Part shown: positions 16,309-24,782 of the stretch, piece by piece
How positions within the stretch are numbered: position 1 is the first letter of the stretch
Layout: every line of letters begins with the position of its first letter
Source: Bacteroidota bacterium
Lineage (GTDB): Bacteria > Bacteroidota > Bacteroidia > Chitinophagales > Chitinophagaceae
DNA length: 48,711 nt
Reading direction: 5' to 3'
Assembly: GCA_018266775.1 (NCBI GenBank)
Contig: JAFDZS010000002.1
Span: 31,730 to 80,440 of the forward strand
Position numbers and translations under genes: made by a program
The notes under the pieces: model-generated
Databases searched by the model: none
What the model saw: the letters and a program-made list of their open reading frames with translations, nothing else
What the model was told of the DNA's origin: nothing

Positions 16309-16938
16309 ATGCAAATTTTATTAACAGCGGCTACGCCCAACGAAATTGAGCTGTTTATTAACCACTTTCCTAATGTGGATATTCTCATTACCGGTGTGGG
16401 TGCCCCGGCCACTATTTATCATTTGCAAAAAAAACTATATCAGTCTGACTACGACATGGTGATACAGGCCGGCATTGGCGGCGCTTTTTCCAACAACCTT
16501 GAACTGGGCGAAGTGGTATTTATCAAACAGGATACTTTTGGCGACCTTGGTGCTGAAGAGAAAAGGACGTACACTCCATTCTTTTCCACCGGGTTGATCA
16601 AGGGTCATGAATTTCCTTTTGCCGATGGCTGGTTGATCAATGCCACCAGTTTACCAAAAGATTTTACACTGAAAGGCGTGAAAGCCGTCACCATCAATAA
16701 AGTGAGCGATAGTTATTTACAAAAAATTCAGTTGACAGACAACTTTGACCCGCAGGTGGAAAGTATGGAAGGTGCCGCTTTTCATTATGTATGCCTGCAG
16801 GAACATGTGCCTTTTCTTCAACTGCGTGCCATCAGCAACTATGTTGGCGAACGCGATAAATCCAAATGGAAATTCAAAGAAGCTTTCGAAAATTTAAATG
16901 CAGTGTTGACCAGCCTTATCAGGCAACTAAAAGATTAA
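16309..16938 (+). CDS. mqnB: Futalosine hydrolase
   Basis: Cleaves futalosine to hypoxanthine and dehypoxanthine futalosine in the alternative menaquinone pathway. It has a nucleoside-phosphorylase-like fold: MQILLTAATPNEIEL at the start, ITGVGAPATIYHLQK, the Gly-rich QAGIGGAFSNNLELGEV and the VESMEGAAFHYVC segment with the substrate-binding ME pair. The frame is open to an ATG at 16282, but 16309 gives the family's usual N-terminus (M-x-I-L-hydrophobic-AATP) and 209 residues. mqnD begins 4 nt downstream, an operon specific for this pathway. Confidence 0.9.
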   Translation: MQILLTAATPNEIELFINHFPNVDILITGVGAPATIYHLQKKLYQSDYDMVIQAGIGGAFSNNLELGEVVFIKQDTFGDLGAEEKRTYTPFFSTGLIKGHEFPFADGWLINATSLPKDFTLKGVKAVTINKVSDSYLQKIQLTDNFDPQVESMEGAAFHYVCLQEHVPFLQLRAISNYVGERDKSKWKFKEAFENLNAVLTSLIRQLKD

Positions 16939-16942
16939 GATC

Positions 16943-17776
16943 ATGACATTTTCTCTCGGTTTTTCCCCCTGCCCTAACGATACCTTTATTTTTGATGCAC
17001 TCGTAAATGGCAAAATTGATACAGAAGGTTTACAATTTGAAACGGTGCTGGAAGATGTACAAACGCTGAATCAATGGGCTATACAGGGTAAACTGCACAT
17101 TACTAAATTAAGTTATGGTGTGTTGCCCTTAGTATTACCACAATATAAAGTGCTGAACAGTGGCAGTGCGTTGGGCAAAGGTGTTGGGCCTTTATTGATT
17201 TCAAATGGTGTATTTCCAGCAGAAAAAGTGGAAGAGACATTAATTGCTATCCCCGGCGAAAACACAACAGCACATCTTTTATTTTCCCTGGCATTTCCAA
17301 ACGCGAAAAACAAAGTTTTTCTGCGGTATGATGAAATAGAAAATTTTGTATTGCAAAATAAAGGGTTGGGCGTAATCATTCATGAAAACCGTTTTACTTA
17401 TGCCGCCAAAGGCCTGCATAAAATTATTGACCTGGGAGATTATTGGGAAAAAGAAACACAGCAATCCATTCCATTGGGTGGTATTGTTGTTCAGCGAAAC
17501 ATTTCAGTTGATTTGCAAAATCAAATTGACAAACTGATCAGGAAAAGTATTGAATACGCTTACAGCCAATATCCTGAATTGAATGATTACATCCGCAAGC
17601 ATTCACAGGAAATGAGTGAAGAGGTGATGCGCAAGCATATTGATTTGTATGTAAACAATTATTCACTCGATTTGGGTAGGGATGGACGTGAGGCTATTAT
17701 GAAACTCTTAGCTGTTTATCAGCAACAACATCCTGAAGTGGCATTGAACACTACTGATATTTTTTGCACTGTGTAG
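16943..17776 (+). CDS. mqnD: 1,4-dihydroxy-6-naphthoate synthase
   Basis: Converts cyclic dehypoxanthine futalosine to 1,4-dihydroxy-6-naphthoate, the naphthoquinone precursor in futalosine-dependent menaquinone synthesis. 277 residues, a periplasmic-binding-protein-like fold. Visible family features: GFSPCPNDTFIFDALV at 6-21, the KLSYGVLP segment, IAIPGENTTAHLL and GLGVIIHENRFTY. It follows mqnB by 4 nt on the same strand, which confirms the pathway. mqnA and mqnC are not in the window. No clear terminator follows; the 208-bp repeat array begins 38 nt after the stop. Confidence 0.93.
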   Translation: MTFSLGFSPCPNDTFIFDALVNGKIDTEGLQFETVLEDVQTLNQWAIQGKLHITKLSYGVLPLVLPQYKVLNSGSALGKGVGPLLISNGVFPAEKVEETLIAIPGENTTAHLLFSLAFPNAKNKVFLRYDEIENFVLQNKGLGVIIHENRFTYAAKGLHKIIDLGDYWEKETQQSIPLGGIVVQRNISVDLQNQIDKLIRKSIEYAYSQYPELNDYIRKHSQEMSEEVMRKHIDLYVNNYSLDLGRDGREAIMKLLAVYQQQHPEVALNTTDIFCTV

Positions 17777-17813
17777 TGGCATCATTCTTAGTAATAATTT
17801 AAAGAAGTTTATT

Positions 17814-18700
17814 GAAGGAAGGCAACCTTGCAGGTTGACTTCCCCGGCAGTACTTTTCATTTTACAATGATTGGATACTAACTGAAGAAGTCAACCCTCC
17901 GAAAACAGGTTCACGCCGCTTAATGCTCCTATTTATTTTTAACCTGGAATTAGAATAATGCATCAGCGGGTTGCCTTCTTTTTACAATGAGTCGCATATT
18001 ACATTTGGGAAAACATATTTTGAAGGAAGGCAACCTTGCAGGTTGACTTCCTCAAAAACACTTTTATTTTCCAATGATTGGATTCTAACTAAAGAAGTCA
18101 ACCCGCCGGAAACAGGTTCACGTCGCTTAATGTTCCTATTTATTTTTAACCTGGAATTAGAATAATACATCAGCGGGTTGCCTTCTTTCAATGACAAGTT
18201 TCATACTGCATTTATGAAGACTTATTTTGAGGGAAGGCAACCCTGCAGGTTGACTTCCCCGGCAGCACTTTTATTTTTTCCAATGATTGGATTCTAACTA
18301 AAGAAGTCAACCCGCCGGAAGCAGGTTCACGCTGCTTAATGCTCCTGTTTATTTTTAACCTGGAATCAGAATAACACATCAGTGAGTTGCCTTCTTTCAA
18401 TGACAAGTTTCATATTGCATTTATGAAGACTTATTTTGAGGGAAGGCAACCTTGCAGGTTGACTTCCTTGGAAGCTCTTTTCATTTTACAATGATTGGAG
18501 ACTAACTGAAGAAGTCAACCCGCCGGAAGCAGGTTCACGCCGCTTAATGCTCCTATTTATTTTTAACCTGGAATCAGAATAACGCATCAGCGGGTTGCCT
18601 TCTTTCAATGACAAGTTTCATATTTCATTTATGAAGATATATTTTGAAGGAAGGCAACCCTGCAGGTTGACTTCCTCAGAAGCACTTTTCATTTTGCTTT
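17814..18700. repeat. 208-bp tandem repeat array with internal palindromes, 4.25 copies
   Basis: Copies start at 17814, 18022, 18229, 18438 and 18646 (partial). Each holds a near-perfect hairpin (arms GGAAGGCAACCT / AGGTTGACTTCC, 11 of 12 paired, loop TGC), a spacer of about 45 nt, and then a second large hairpin whose arms are GAAGTCAACCCGC and GCGGGTTGCCTTC (12 of 13 paired), with CAGGTT/AACCTG nested inside. The arms of both hairpins share the core GGAAGNCAACC. Copies differ by scattered substitutions. The period is not a multiple of 3 and short frames inside break at every unit, so it is not coding. There are no unique spacers, so it is not a CRISPR array. Confidence 0.92.
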
Positions 18701-18723
18701 ATAATTGAAACAGGCAAAATAAG

Positions 18724-20031
18724 TCACTCCCCTTTTAATGCACTTGCATATACTTCCAAACAACGGGCTCTTGCCTTTTCATGATCAACAATAGGCTTAG
18801 GGTAAGAAAATTCCTGGAACTCCGGCACCCACTTTTGAATGTATTTAAATTCCGGATCGAATTTTTGTGTTTGCAGATAAGGATTGAATATCCTGAAATA
18901 AGGCGCTGCATCGCAACCGCTGCCGGATGCCCATTGCCAGCCGCCGTTGTTTGCGGCAAGATCAAAGTCCAATAATTTTTCTGCAAAATAAGCTTCCCCC
19001 AGGCGCCAGTCCAGCAATAAATGTTTGGTGAGAAATGAGGCTACAATCATACGCACCCTGTTGTGCATATAACCAGTGGCATTCAATTCACGCATGCCTG
19101 CATCCACTATGGGATAGCCGGTTTCACCCTTACACCATTTTTCAAATGCGGCTTCATCTTTTCTCCATGCAATAAAATCATATTGGGGTTTAAAAGATTT
19201 TCCTTGGCCCACGTGCGGAAAATGCCAGAGGATCATGTGATAAAAATCACGCCATATTAATTCATTGAGATAAGTTGCTGACAGCGGCCGGCTTTGCGCA
19301 GCCAGTTGCCTGATGCTGATGGTACCGAAGCGAAGGTGTACACCTAAGCGTGAGGTTCCGGTAATTCCAGGAATGTCTCTTTGCTCTTTGTATTTTACCA
19401 CCATAGCTTCATCCAGTTCTTTTGTAGGAAAAGGCCTGTCCACCGCAGTAAAACCAATGGCTTTTAAAGAAGGAATATCAACCGGGGATTGTTTATAAAA
19501 GTTGGAAAAATATTTTTTATTGGGATAAGGTTTTAAATGAAATGCAGTAAGTACTGCTTTCCATTTTCGGCTGTAAGGCGTAAACACGGTGTATGGTTTT
19601 CCATCGTCTTTAAGCACTTCATCTTTTTCCAGCAGCGCCTGGTCTTTATACGTGTGCAATGTGGCGCCATGTTCTTTTAAAAAACTTGCTATTAGTTTTT
19701 CTCTTTCCAGCGCATAAGGTTCATAATCGTGATTCGTAAATACTTTTTGTATTTGATATTTAGCCAAAAGTTTTTTGTACACCTCCAATGGTGTTCCATA
19801 ATATACTTCCAGTGTGGAACCCAATGCTGTTAACTGCTGCTGTATTTCTTCCAGCGCTGCATGTATAAACTCCACCCTTCTGTCTGCAGTATCACTTAAC
19901 TGGTTCAGGATATTGGTATCAAAAACAAAAATGGGCACAACAGGGTGTTCACTTTTTAATGCATGATATAATCCTGCATTATCATGCAGGCGTAAATCGC
20001 GGCGGAACCAAAAAAGGTTAACAGTTGGCAT
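18724..20031 (-). CDS. phrB: Deoxyribodipyrimidine photolyase / cryptochrome
   Basis: A 435-residue cryptochrome/photolyase-family flavoprotein. The N-terminal alpha/beta antenna domain begins with LFWFRRDLRLHDNAGL (6-21). The C-terminal helical FAD domain shows TSRLGVHLRFGTISIRQL, LIWRDFYHMILWHFP, GYPIVDAGMRELNATGYMHNR and the DFDLAANNGGWQWASG signature. These match class I CPD photolyases, which repair UV-induced cyclobutane dimers using light. A pure photoreceptor role cannot be excluded. It lies 18 nt after the class IV aminotransferase gene on the same strand and its 3' end abuts the 208-bp repeat array. Confidence 0.92.
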   Translation of the reverse strand: MPTVNLFWFRRDLRLHDNAGLYHALKSEHPVVPIFVFDTNILNQLSDTADRRVEFIHAALEEIQQQLTALGSTLEVYYGTPLEVYKKLLAKYQIQKVFTNHDYEPYALEREKLIASFLKEHGATLHTYKDQALLEKDEVLKDDGKPYTVFTPYSRKWKAVLTAFHLKPYPNKKYFSNFYKQSPVDIPSLKAIGFTAVDRPFPTKELDEAMVVKYKEQRDIPGITGTSRLGVHLRFGTISIRQLAAQSRPLSATYLNELIWRDFYHMILWHFPHVGQGKSFKPQYDFIAWRKDEAAFEKWCKGETGYPIVDAGMRELNATGYMHNRVRMIVASFLTKHLLLDWRLGEAYFAEKLLDFDLAANNGGWQWASGSGCDAAPYFRIFNPYLQTQKFDPEFKYIQKWVPEFQEFSYPKPIVDHEKARARCLEVYASALKGE

Positions 20032-20049
20032 TGAAGTATAACAATGCCA

Positions 20050-20889
20050 TTAAAAAATGGTTGGCAAAAGTGTTGAAAATATTTTTGCAGTAAAGAGATT
20101 AGTGTACAATTTCTGTTCGATACTTTTCACCCATTTTATATACTGAATGGAATTGGTAATAAAAACTTCATCGGCATTGAGCAAAGTGTCAATAGTAATT
20201 TCTTTTTCAGCAACCGTAATTTGATGTTCAGGCAATGTTCTTAATAAGTGACCACGCATTACACCAGCCACACAACCTTCACTTAATGCGGGAGTATATA
20301 CCACTTCATCTTTAATACAAAAAATATTGGCGATGGTGCAATCGCAGATGCGGTTGTGATGATTCAATACTACAGCATCGTTCCATTTTTGTTTTTTGGC
20401 TTCCAGTGCAGCCATAACGTAAGGTAAATAGTTATTGTGTTTCAGATTTGCCACAGCATCGCAACTTTTGCGTACACTGTTACAAATACCAAGATCAAGC
20501 CCGTTGCTGTTTAACGTAATTGCGTTTTCAGGTAAAGGCCAGGTTTGTATGATATAGTTGGGAAGATGATCGGCCGGATCGTACAATCCTCCATCGCCGC
20601 GAAAAACAGACAACCTGATTCTGGCTGCTTTATCATGCTGATTCTTCAGTAATAATTGTTGTATTTCTTTTTGCAGCTTTTCGGGTTCAAAATGCCGGGG
20701 AATATGAAATTGCAGTGTTTGCATCCCTTTCCATAAACGGGCAAAGTGATCGTCAGCCAGTTCGATGTTTCCCTTACGGTAAGCCATCGTTTCAAAAATA
20801 CCATCGCCATACCGCAATGCCCTGCTGGATGGCCCTATCACGGGCACAGCATCTTTATACAATTTTCCGTTATAGTTGAACCAGGTCAT
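20050..20889 (-). CDS. Class IV aminotransferase (aminodeoxychorismate lyase or branched-chain type)
   Basis: A 279-residue fold-type IV PLP enzyme. Features: ALRYGDGIFETMAYRKG (24-40), Arg51 region, the PLP lysine Lys150 in NLKHNNYLP, and the phosphate-binding part ICDCTIANIFCIKD followed by SEGCVAGVMRGHLL. This family includes PabC (4-amino-4-deoxychorismate lyase for folate), D-amino-acid transaminase and IlvE. The YGDGIFET and short length fit PabC best, but substrate cannot be read with certainty. A photolyase gene follows 18 nt downstream; photolyases can use a folate antenna cofactor, a suggestive but unproven link. Confidence 0.85.
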   Translation of the reverse strand: MTWFNYNGKLYKDAVPVIGPSSRALRYGDGIFETMAYRKGNIELADDHFARLWKGMQTLQFHIPRHFEPEKLQKEIQQLLLKNQHDKAARIRLSVFRGDGGLYDPADHLPNYIIQTWPLPENAITLNSNGLDLGICNSVRKSCDAVANLKHNNYLPYVMAALEAKKQKWNDAVVLNHHNRICDCTIANIFCIKDEVVYTPALSEGCVAGVMRGHLLRTLPEHQITVAEKEITIDTLLNADEVFITNSIQYIKWVKSIEQKLYTNLFTAKIFSTLLPTIF

Positions 20890-20924
20890 ACTGCAAATAT
20901 AGGTTCAAGTTTTGGGTGCGTCAC

Positions 20925-20974
20925 CTGTGTTTTCGGTGAGTCACCCCTTTATGGGTGACTCACCGAAAACACAG
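20925..20974. repeat. Perfect 22-bp inverted repeat
   Basis: The left arm 20925-20946 and right arm 20953-20974 are exact reverse complements around a CTTTAT loop. Each arm contains an 11-bp partial palindrome (GGTGAGTCACC / GGTGACTCACC), and a third related GGTGCGTCACC lies just to the left (20915-20925). It lies between the aminotransferase start and the response-regulator terminator. Confidence 0.9.
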
Positions 20975-20980
20975 TAAAAA

Positions 20981-21006
20981 CAAAATCCCGCTGTTACCAG
21001 CGGGAT
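20981..21006 (-). terminator. Rho-independent terminator of the response regulator 21052-21738
   Basis: On the minus strand ATCCCGCTG pairs with CAGCGGGAT (20985-20993 / 20998-21006) and is followed by TTTTGTTTTT. It lies 46 nt past the stop at 21052. Confidence 0.85.
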
Positions 21007-21051
21007 ATGCTTTTCATTACAGTTTTAGAGACGTAGTTTTAGTATTCCACT

Positions 21052-21738
21052 TTAAATTTCTTCGTCGAGTATTTTATGCTTTACAGCATACATGATGAGT
21101 CCGGCAGTGCTTTTGGCACCGGTTTTCACTTTCAGTTTATCACGTATGGCTTCCACCGTGCGTGGGCTCAGGTCTACAATATCCGCAATTTCTTTAGTAC
21201 TTTTTTCTTCGCACATCAGCTTCAGAATAAGTGTTTCTTTATCGTTCAGCTGTGCTTCCTGCTGCATCAACTTTTGTGGTGTTACAAAATTGCGTTGCTT
21301 CAGGTTGGTGAGCAGGGCTTTATTGGTTAAAGAATTAAAATAGTACTCCTGTTCGTAGCAGGTTTTAATAGCTTCGTAAATAATTTCGCTGTCGCTGGTT
21401 TTGGTCAGGTAACTGTTAGCGCCCAGTTCCATCAGTTTGGTGATCATACTGTGGTCGTCCATCATCGTCAGCATGATGATTTTAATATTGGGATACAGCT
21501 TTTTTACTTCCGGTAAAGTGGTAATACCGTCCATAACCGGCATTTGTATATCAAGTAAAATTACGTCGGTTTCAATGTTTTTCAACATATTCAGCAGGTG
21601 CATGCCATTATCGGCCTCTGCAATCACTTTAATGTCTTTTTTGGCACTCAAAGCGGTCTTAACACCGGCACGATACAGCACATGGTCGTCTGCTATAATC
21701 ACTCTTATGGGCTCGTCGCCTTCATTTTTCGGAATCAT
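21052..21738 (-). CDS. NarL/FixJ-family response regulator (orphan)
   Basis: A 228-residue two-component regulator. The receiver domain (about 10-130) has the acidic pair in IIADDH (15-18), the phosphorylated Asp63 in LLDIQMP, and the conserved Thr and Lys in LTMMDD and YLTKTSD. The C-terminal LuxR-type helix-turn-helix (about 160-225) includes NDKETLILKLMCEEKSTKEI and LSPRTVEAIR. The frame is open to a TTG at 21804, but ATG 21738 is chosen because receiver domains normally begin within about 10 residues of the start. No kinase is adjacent. It is similar to the regulator at 26257-26922 (same YLTKT, IYEAI and LSPRT segments), so the two are paralogues. Confidence 0.92.
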   Translation of the reverse strand: MIPKNEGDEPIRVIIADDHVLYRAGVKTALSAKKDIKVIAEADNGMHLLNMLKNIETDVILLDIQMPVMDGITTLPEVKKLYPNIKIIMLTMMDDHSMITKLMELGANSYLTKTSDSEIIYEAIKTCYEQEYYFNSLTNKALLTNLKQRNFVTPQKLMQQEAQLNDKETLILKLMCEEKSTKEIADIVDLSPRTVEAIRDKLKVKTGAKSTAGLIMYAVKHKILDEEI

Positions 21739-22164
21739 AATCTTTGTTGTCTTGGTTGGATTAGTAGTTTTTCTAAGTTCTATAACGACAAAGTGCAAGT
21801 TCAAATTATAATCAGGATTAAGAAAGCGTGTAATTACCCTATGTTGCGGATGGGAATTTTACGATGTAATGAGCAGAATCGGAATAAAGGGTGAATTATA
21901 CCCCTTCATTCTCAATTTTGGAAAATGAAATGGAAGCATTTATCCTGAAATAAGCATGAACGGAAGTAAGGAAGCTGTAATAAATACCTGTAGTTGAAAT
22001 ATTACAAGCTGACTATGAAGGGACAAAAAAGGGTACGGACTACCTTATTCAAGCATGATGCAAATTTGAGACAGCCTGACCGGTTAAGTGCGGGAAAAAA
22101 AACGGGAATTGTGGGATTTTTCGGGAGATTACTTTGACGTCTTTTTGTATAACCACTGAACCTT

Positions 22165-22920
22165 TTAATTTTTAAACGTATAATTGAAAGAAAACTGATA
22201 AACAGGAAATGAATATTCAATTTCCGGAGGTTTTATATATTTATAGCAGATAGCCTTTATGTTTACGAGGTTATTGATTTCAATTCCAAAACCAAAAGAA
22301 TAACCATGGTAGATTCCGTTTGTCGAAATGTCTGGCAAAAATCTCATTATTTGCGCCGGGTTACTATAACATAGGTGATAACGGGTTGCCAACCAGAAAA
22401 GCCCAATATTCCCGGAATTATTTCGCTCCCATGCGCCAGTTTGAAAACAAAAACCTGCGGAAGAAAAACTGTTTAAAAAATTTGTTGGCTGGCCCGTTTT
22501 CGGGTCAGTTAATAAACCAACTTTATATCCGGTAAGAATGCGTTCACCGATGTGATATAATATACCTGCTTTAGTTATTTTTTGACGGCTTTTGAAATAT
22601 GAAATACCATCTATCGAAATGTTGATTAAACCACTTAATGGATTTATATACTGGTTTATTAAATGATCATTGCTTTTTTGCAAACCGCCGGCAAAGGATT
22701 GATTCTGAAAATTATTATTAGAAACGCCACCATAAAAAGACAAAGGAATGGCAAATTTACCGGGCTCACCAATAAATAGCCTTATGAAGCGGGCTGATGC
22801 ATTAATTTCACCGTTGTTAACAATATCAATAAAGCCTGAAGTGAAGATTTCAGCTTTACTTACTCTGCCAGTATCTTTTGAAGATTGCTGACAGTAAACA
22901 CTATACCGGGTCAATAACAT
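22165..22920 (-). CDS. Putative outer-membrane beta-barrel protein
   Basis: About 251 residues (260 if a TTG at 22947 is used, which would lengthen the signal peptide). The N-terminal hydrophobic segment ends near VYCQQ, typical for export. The rest is rich in Gly, Asn, Ser and aromatics in alternating patterns (for example YHGYSFGFGIEINNLV, YQFSFNYTFKN), and the C-terminus ends in a strand with aromatic residues, as in outer-membrane barrels. No specific family recognised. It sits alone between two signalling genes; no partner is obvious. Confidence 0.65.
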   Translation of the reverse strand: MLLTRYSVYCQQSSKDTGRVSKAEIFTSGFIDIVNNGEINASARFIRLFIGEPGKFAIPLSFYGGVSNNNFQNQSFAGGLQKSNDHLINQYINPLSGLINISIDGISYFKSRQKITKAGILYHIGERILTGYKVGLLTDPKTGQPTNFLNSFSSAGFCFQTGAWERNNSGNIGLFWLATRYHLCYSNPAQIMRFLPDISTNGIYHGYSFGFGIEINNLVNIKAICYKYIKPPEIEYSFPVYQFSFNYTFKN

Positions 22921-23161
22921 CGTTATTGTTATAAGTAACCGTAACAAAGAAAATATTTTTGAAGAAAATAATAAATGAGGCGGATGATTTTATTACTAAA
23001 ACATACGCCCCATTTTGCCTAACTTGCTTGAACAAGAAGTAATTTCAAACGTGAGGACTACTACCGCAGAACAATACCCGGCAATTTACTTAATCAGTAT
23101 AATAAAGAAACAAATGTAAGCTTAGAGAAAATTGTTTACAAGCACAATTCATCTCAACAAA

Positions 23162-23275
23162 TCATTTGTCTTTCTTCTTTCCCAAAAGCCTGGCTCCAAC
23201 AAAATAGATAATGACAATTGCAATAATAATATAAATAATGATATCGTAGCCGGGCATAGAAAGGTCGAGCAACAT
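23162..23275 (-). CDS. 37-residue single-span membrane ORF downstream of the Cys-rich protein
   Basis: ATG at 23273-23275 opens a 37-codon frame (starts MLLDLSMPGYD, ends LLGKKKDK) with stop at 23162-23164. There is one strongly hydrophobic span (about residues 12-31, Ile/Val-rich) and a basic C-terminal tail, so an N-out/C-in small membrane protein. The start lies 4 nt after the stop codon of 23280-23837, as expected for a co-translated pair. The tight spacing and clean topology make it more credible than most ORFs of this size. Function unknown. Confidence 0.55.
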   Translation of the reverse strand: MLLDLSMPGYDIIIYIIIAIVIIYFVGARLLGKKKDK

Positions 23276-23279
23276 AGTC

Positions 23280-23837
23280 TTAATTTAATGATTTGATGAA
23301 AATATTCAGGTCTGCCTTCTGCATATCGTCTAAGGTATCAATAATTTTCGAATATTCAGCAAGTATAGTACCCAAATCGTCATTGGCTATGTGAATTTTT
23401 TGCCCGGTGAGGGTATACTTTGACTTTACTGAATTATAATCAGTTTGCAACGCATCCGCTTTTATTCCTTTGGACTTAAAGTAAGCAAACAACTTGCTGA
23501 ATTTCTCAAAATGAAAGGAGATGTTTGCATCAGGGTTGACTACACCAAATTGGCTGCTGCCCATTGTCATACCTGAGCTGGCACTATTATTTTGGTTTTT
23601 ACAGGAAGCTACTCCCAAGTAACATCCGCAGGCTCCTGTTTGTGTATTGGGGTTCCAGCAAATACAGCAATCACTGAAGGTGCATGAAGCATTACAGGTA
23701 GATGATGCCGGTGCCGTACAGGTACAATTGGAGCCGCTACCCCCACCGCCGGGTACAGCCGAATTAGCACTTTGTGCAAATAGTGAATTAATGCAGAAAA
23801 CTAAAGTTACGCTTAATAAATTAATCGCTTTTTTCAT
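23280..23837 (-). CDS. Secreted cysteine-rich protein
   Basis: A 185-residue exported protein: signal peptide 1-21 (ending LFAQ), a Gly-rich GGGGSGS linker, then ten cysteines within about 45 residues (CTC, STC, ASC, DCCIC, ACGC, ASC), and a helical C-terminal half (about 100-185) without cysteines. The Cys cluster suggests disulfide bonds or metal binding outside the cytoplasm. No known family recognised. It is followed 4 nt later by a 37-residue membrane ORF and lies divergent to a 7TM/kinase/regulator cassette starting at 24105, which could be its regulator (inferred from position only). Confidence 0.75.
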   Translation of the reverse strand: MKKAINLLSVTLVFCINSLFAQSANSAVPGGGGSGSNCTCTAPASSTCNASCTFSDCCICWNPNTQTGACGCYLGVASCKNQNNSASSGMTMGSSQFGVVNPDANISFHFEKFSKLFAYFKSKGIKADALQTDYNSVKSKYTLTGQKIHIANDDLGTILAEYSKIIDTLDDMQKADLNIFIKSLN

Positions 23838-24104
23838 TTTTTTTAATTTAAATTGTTATTGAATACTTTTTTTGAAATGATTACAGTGAATTACAGCATT
23901 AAATTGTAAGCCTGACGAACCCCGGAGTGATTCATCATTTTTAACAATTGGTGAGCTCATTATACAATAAAACATTTTAGTGTACGCTTTGCTTTTATAT
24001 ACCAAAGATGGTGAATGAGTAAATTGGAGAAAAGGGTAAAACCACAAAAAAAAGGAGATTTTTCGTCTACGCTTACCAAAAAAAGTTGTAGACTTGTTAC
24101 CGAG

Positions 24105-24782
24105 ATGCCTGATTTTCTAAAAATTGAAATTTATATTGGAACTATTATCATCCTGATTTCATTTTTATTTATTATAAAAGTGGAAAAAAAATATGCATTA
24201 CCTTCCCATTTAAGGTATTTTTATTTTTATGCATTGATAGCACTATTGAGAAGCGCCTATACCGTTATTAATGGTATTTATTTGAAACTACCTCCTACTG
24301 TTTCCATAATTGTTGAAGATTTGCTTGCACTGTTTGACTTTTTCTTTTGGGGCTCTTTTTTTAGTAGGTTATTTATTGACAGAATAAACAAACGTGTGGT
24401 AAGAATTACATTTGGAGTTTTCTTGACAATATTAGTTACTGCTATAATTCTAAATAATTTAAGAACTAATAATTTTAAAATCATTGCAGTAGCCAATTTA
24501 TGTTTTGTCGTTTACTGTATTATATATTACCTCGACCTATTTAAAACAAATCCCAACCGGAATCTAAAATCTGATGCTACATTTATGATAGTGTCTGGTT
24601 TATTTTTCTACTCAGCAGTAAGTCTTCCCTTAGCTCCTATTATTGATTATTTCAAAAATTCCAATACAAAATTTTATCCTCTTTCATATGCTATTGCAGG
24701 TGTAGTAAATTTTGGAATAATAACTATGTATTTACTTATTATAAAAGGATTTTCATGTTTGATAAGACAGACCAAAGTATAA
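24105..24782 (+). CDS. Seven-span membrane protein preceding a sensor kinase
   Basis: About 225 residues with seven hydrophobic segments and almost no soluble part (short N-terminus, spans near 9-24, 36-55, 66-90, 97-115, 127-148, 160-182 and 190-215). The frame is open to an ATG at 24015, but that extension is Lys-rich and unlike the second family member, so ATG 24105 is preferred (this choice is uncertain). The gene overlaps the kinase gene by 28 nt, implying translational coupling. The kinase lacks a sensor domain, so this protein is the likely signal receptor; that role is inferred. Same size and topology as 27817-28554. Confidence 0.75.
   Translation: MPDFLKIEIYIGTIIILISFLFIIKVEKKYALPSHLRYFYFYALIALLRSAYTVINGIYLKLPPTVSIIVEDLLALFDFFFWGSFFSRLFIDRINKRVVRITFGVFLTILVTAIILNNLRTNNFKIIAVANLCFVVYCIIYYLDLFKTNPNRNLKSDATFMIVSGLFFYSAVSLPLAPIIDYFKNSNTKFYPLSYAIAGVVNFGIITMYLLIIKGFSCLIRQTKV

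Noticed and set aside
17982..18406. 71- and 64-aa frames within the 208-bp array
   Set aside because: They begin at TTG inside the repeat, break with each unit and show no gene-like composition.
17814..18700. CRISPR array
   Set aside because: Units are contiguous and related over their whole length, with no unique spacers and no cas genes.
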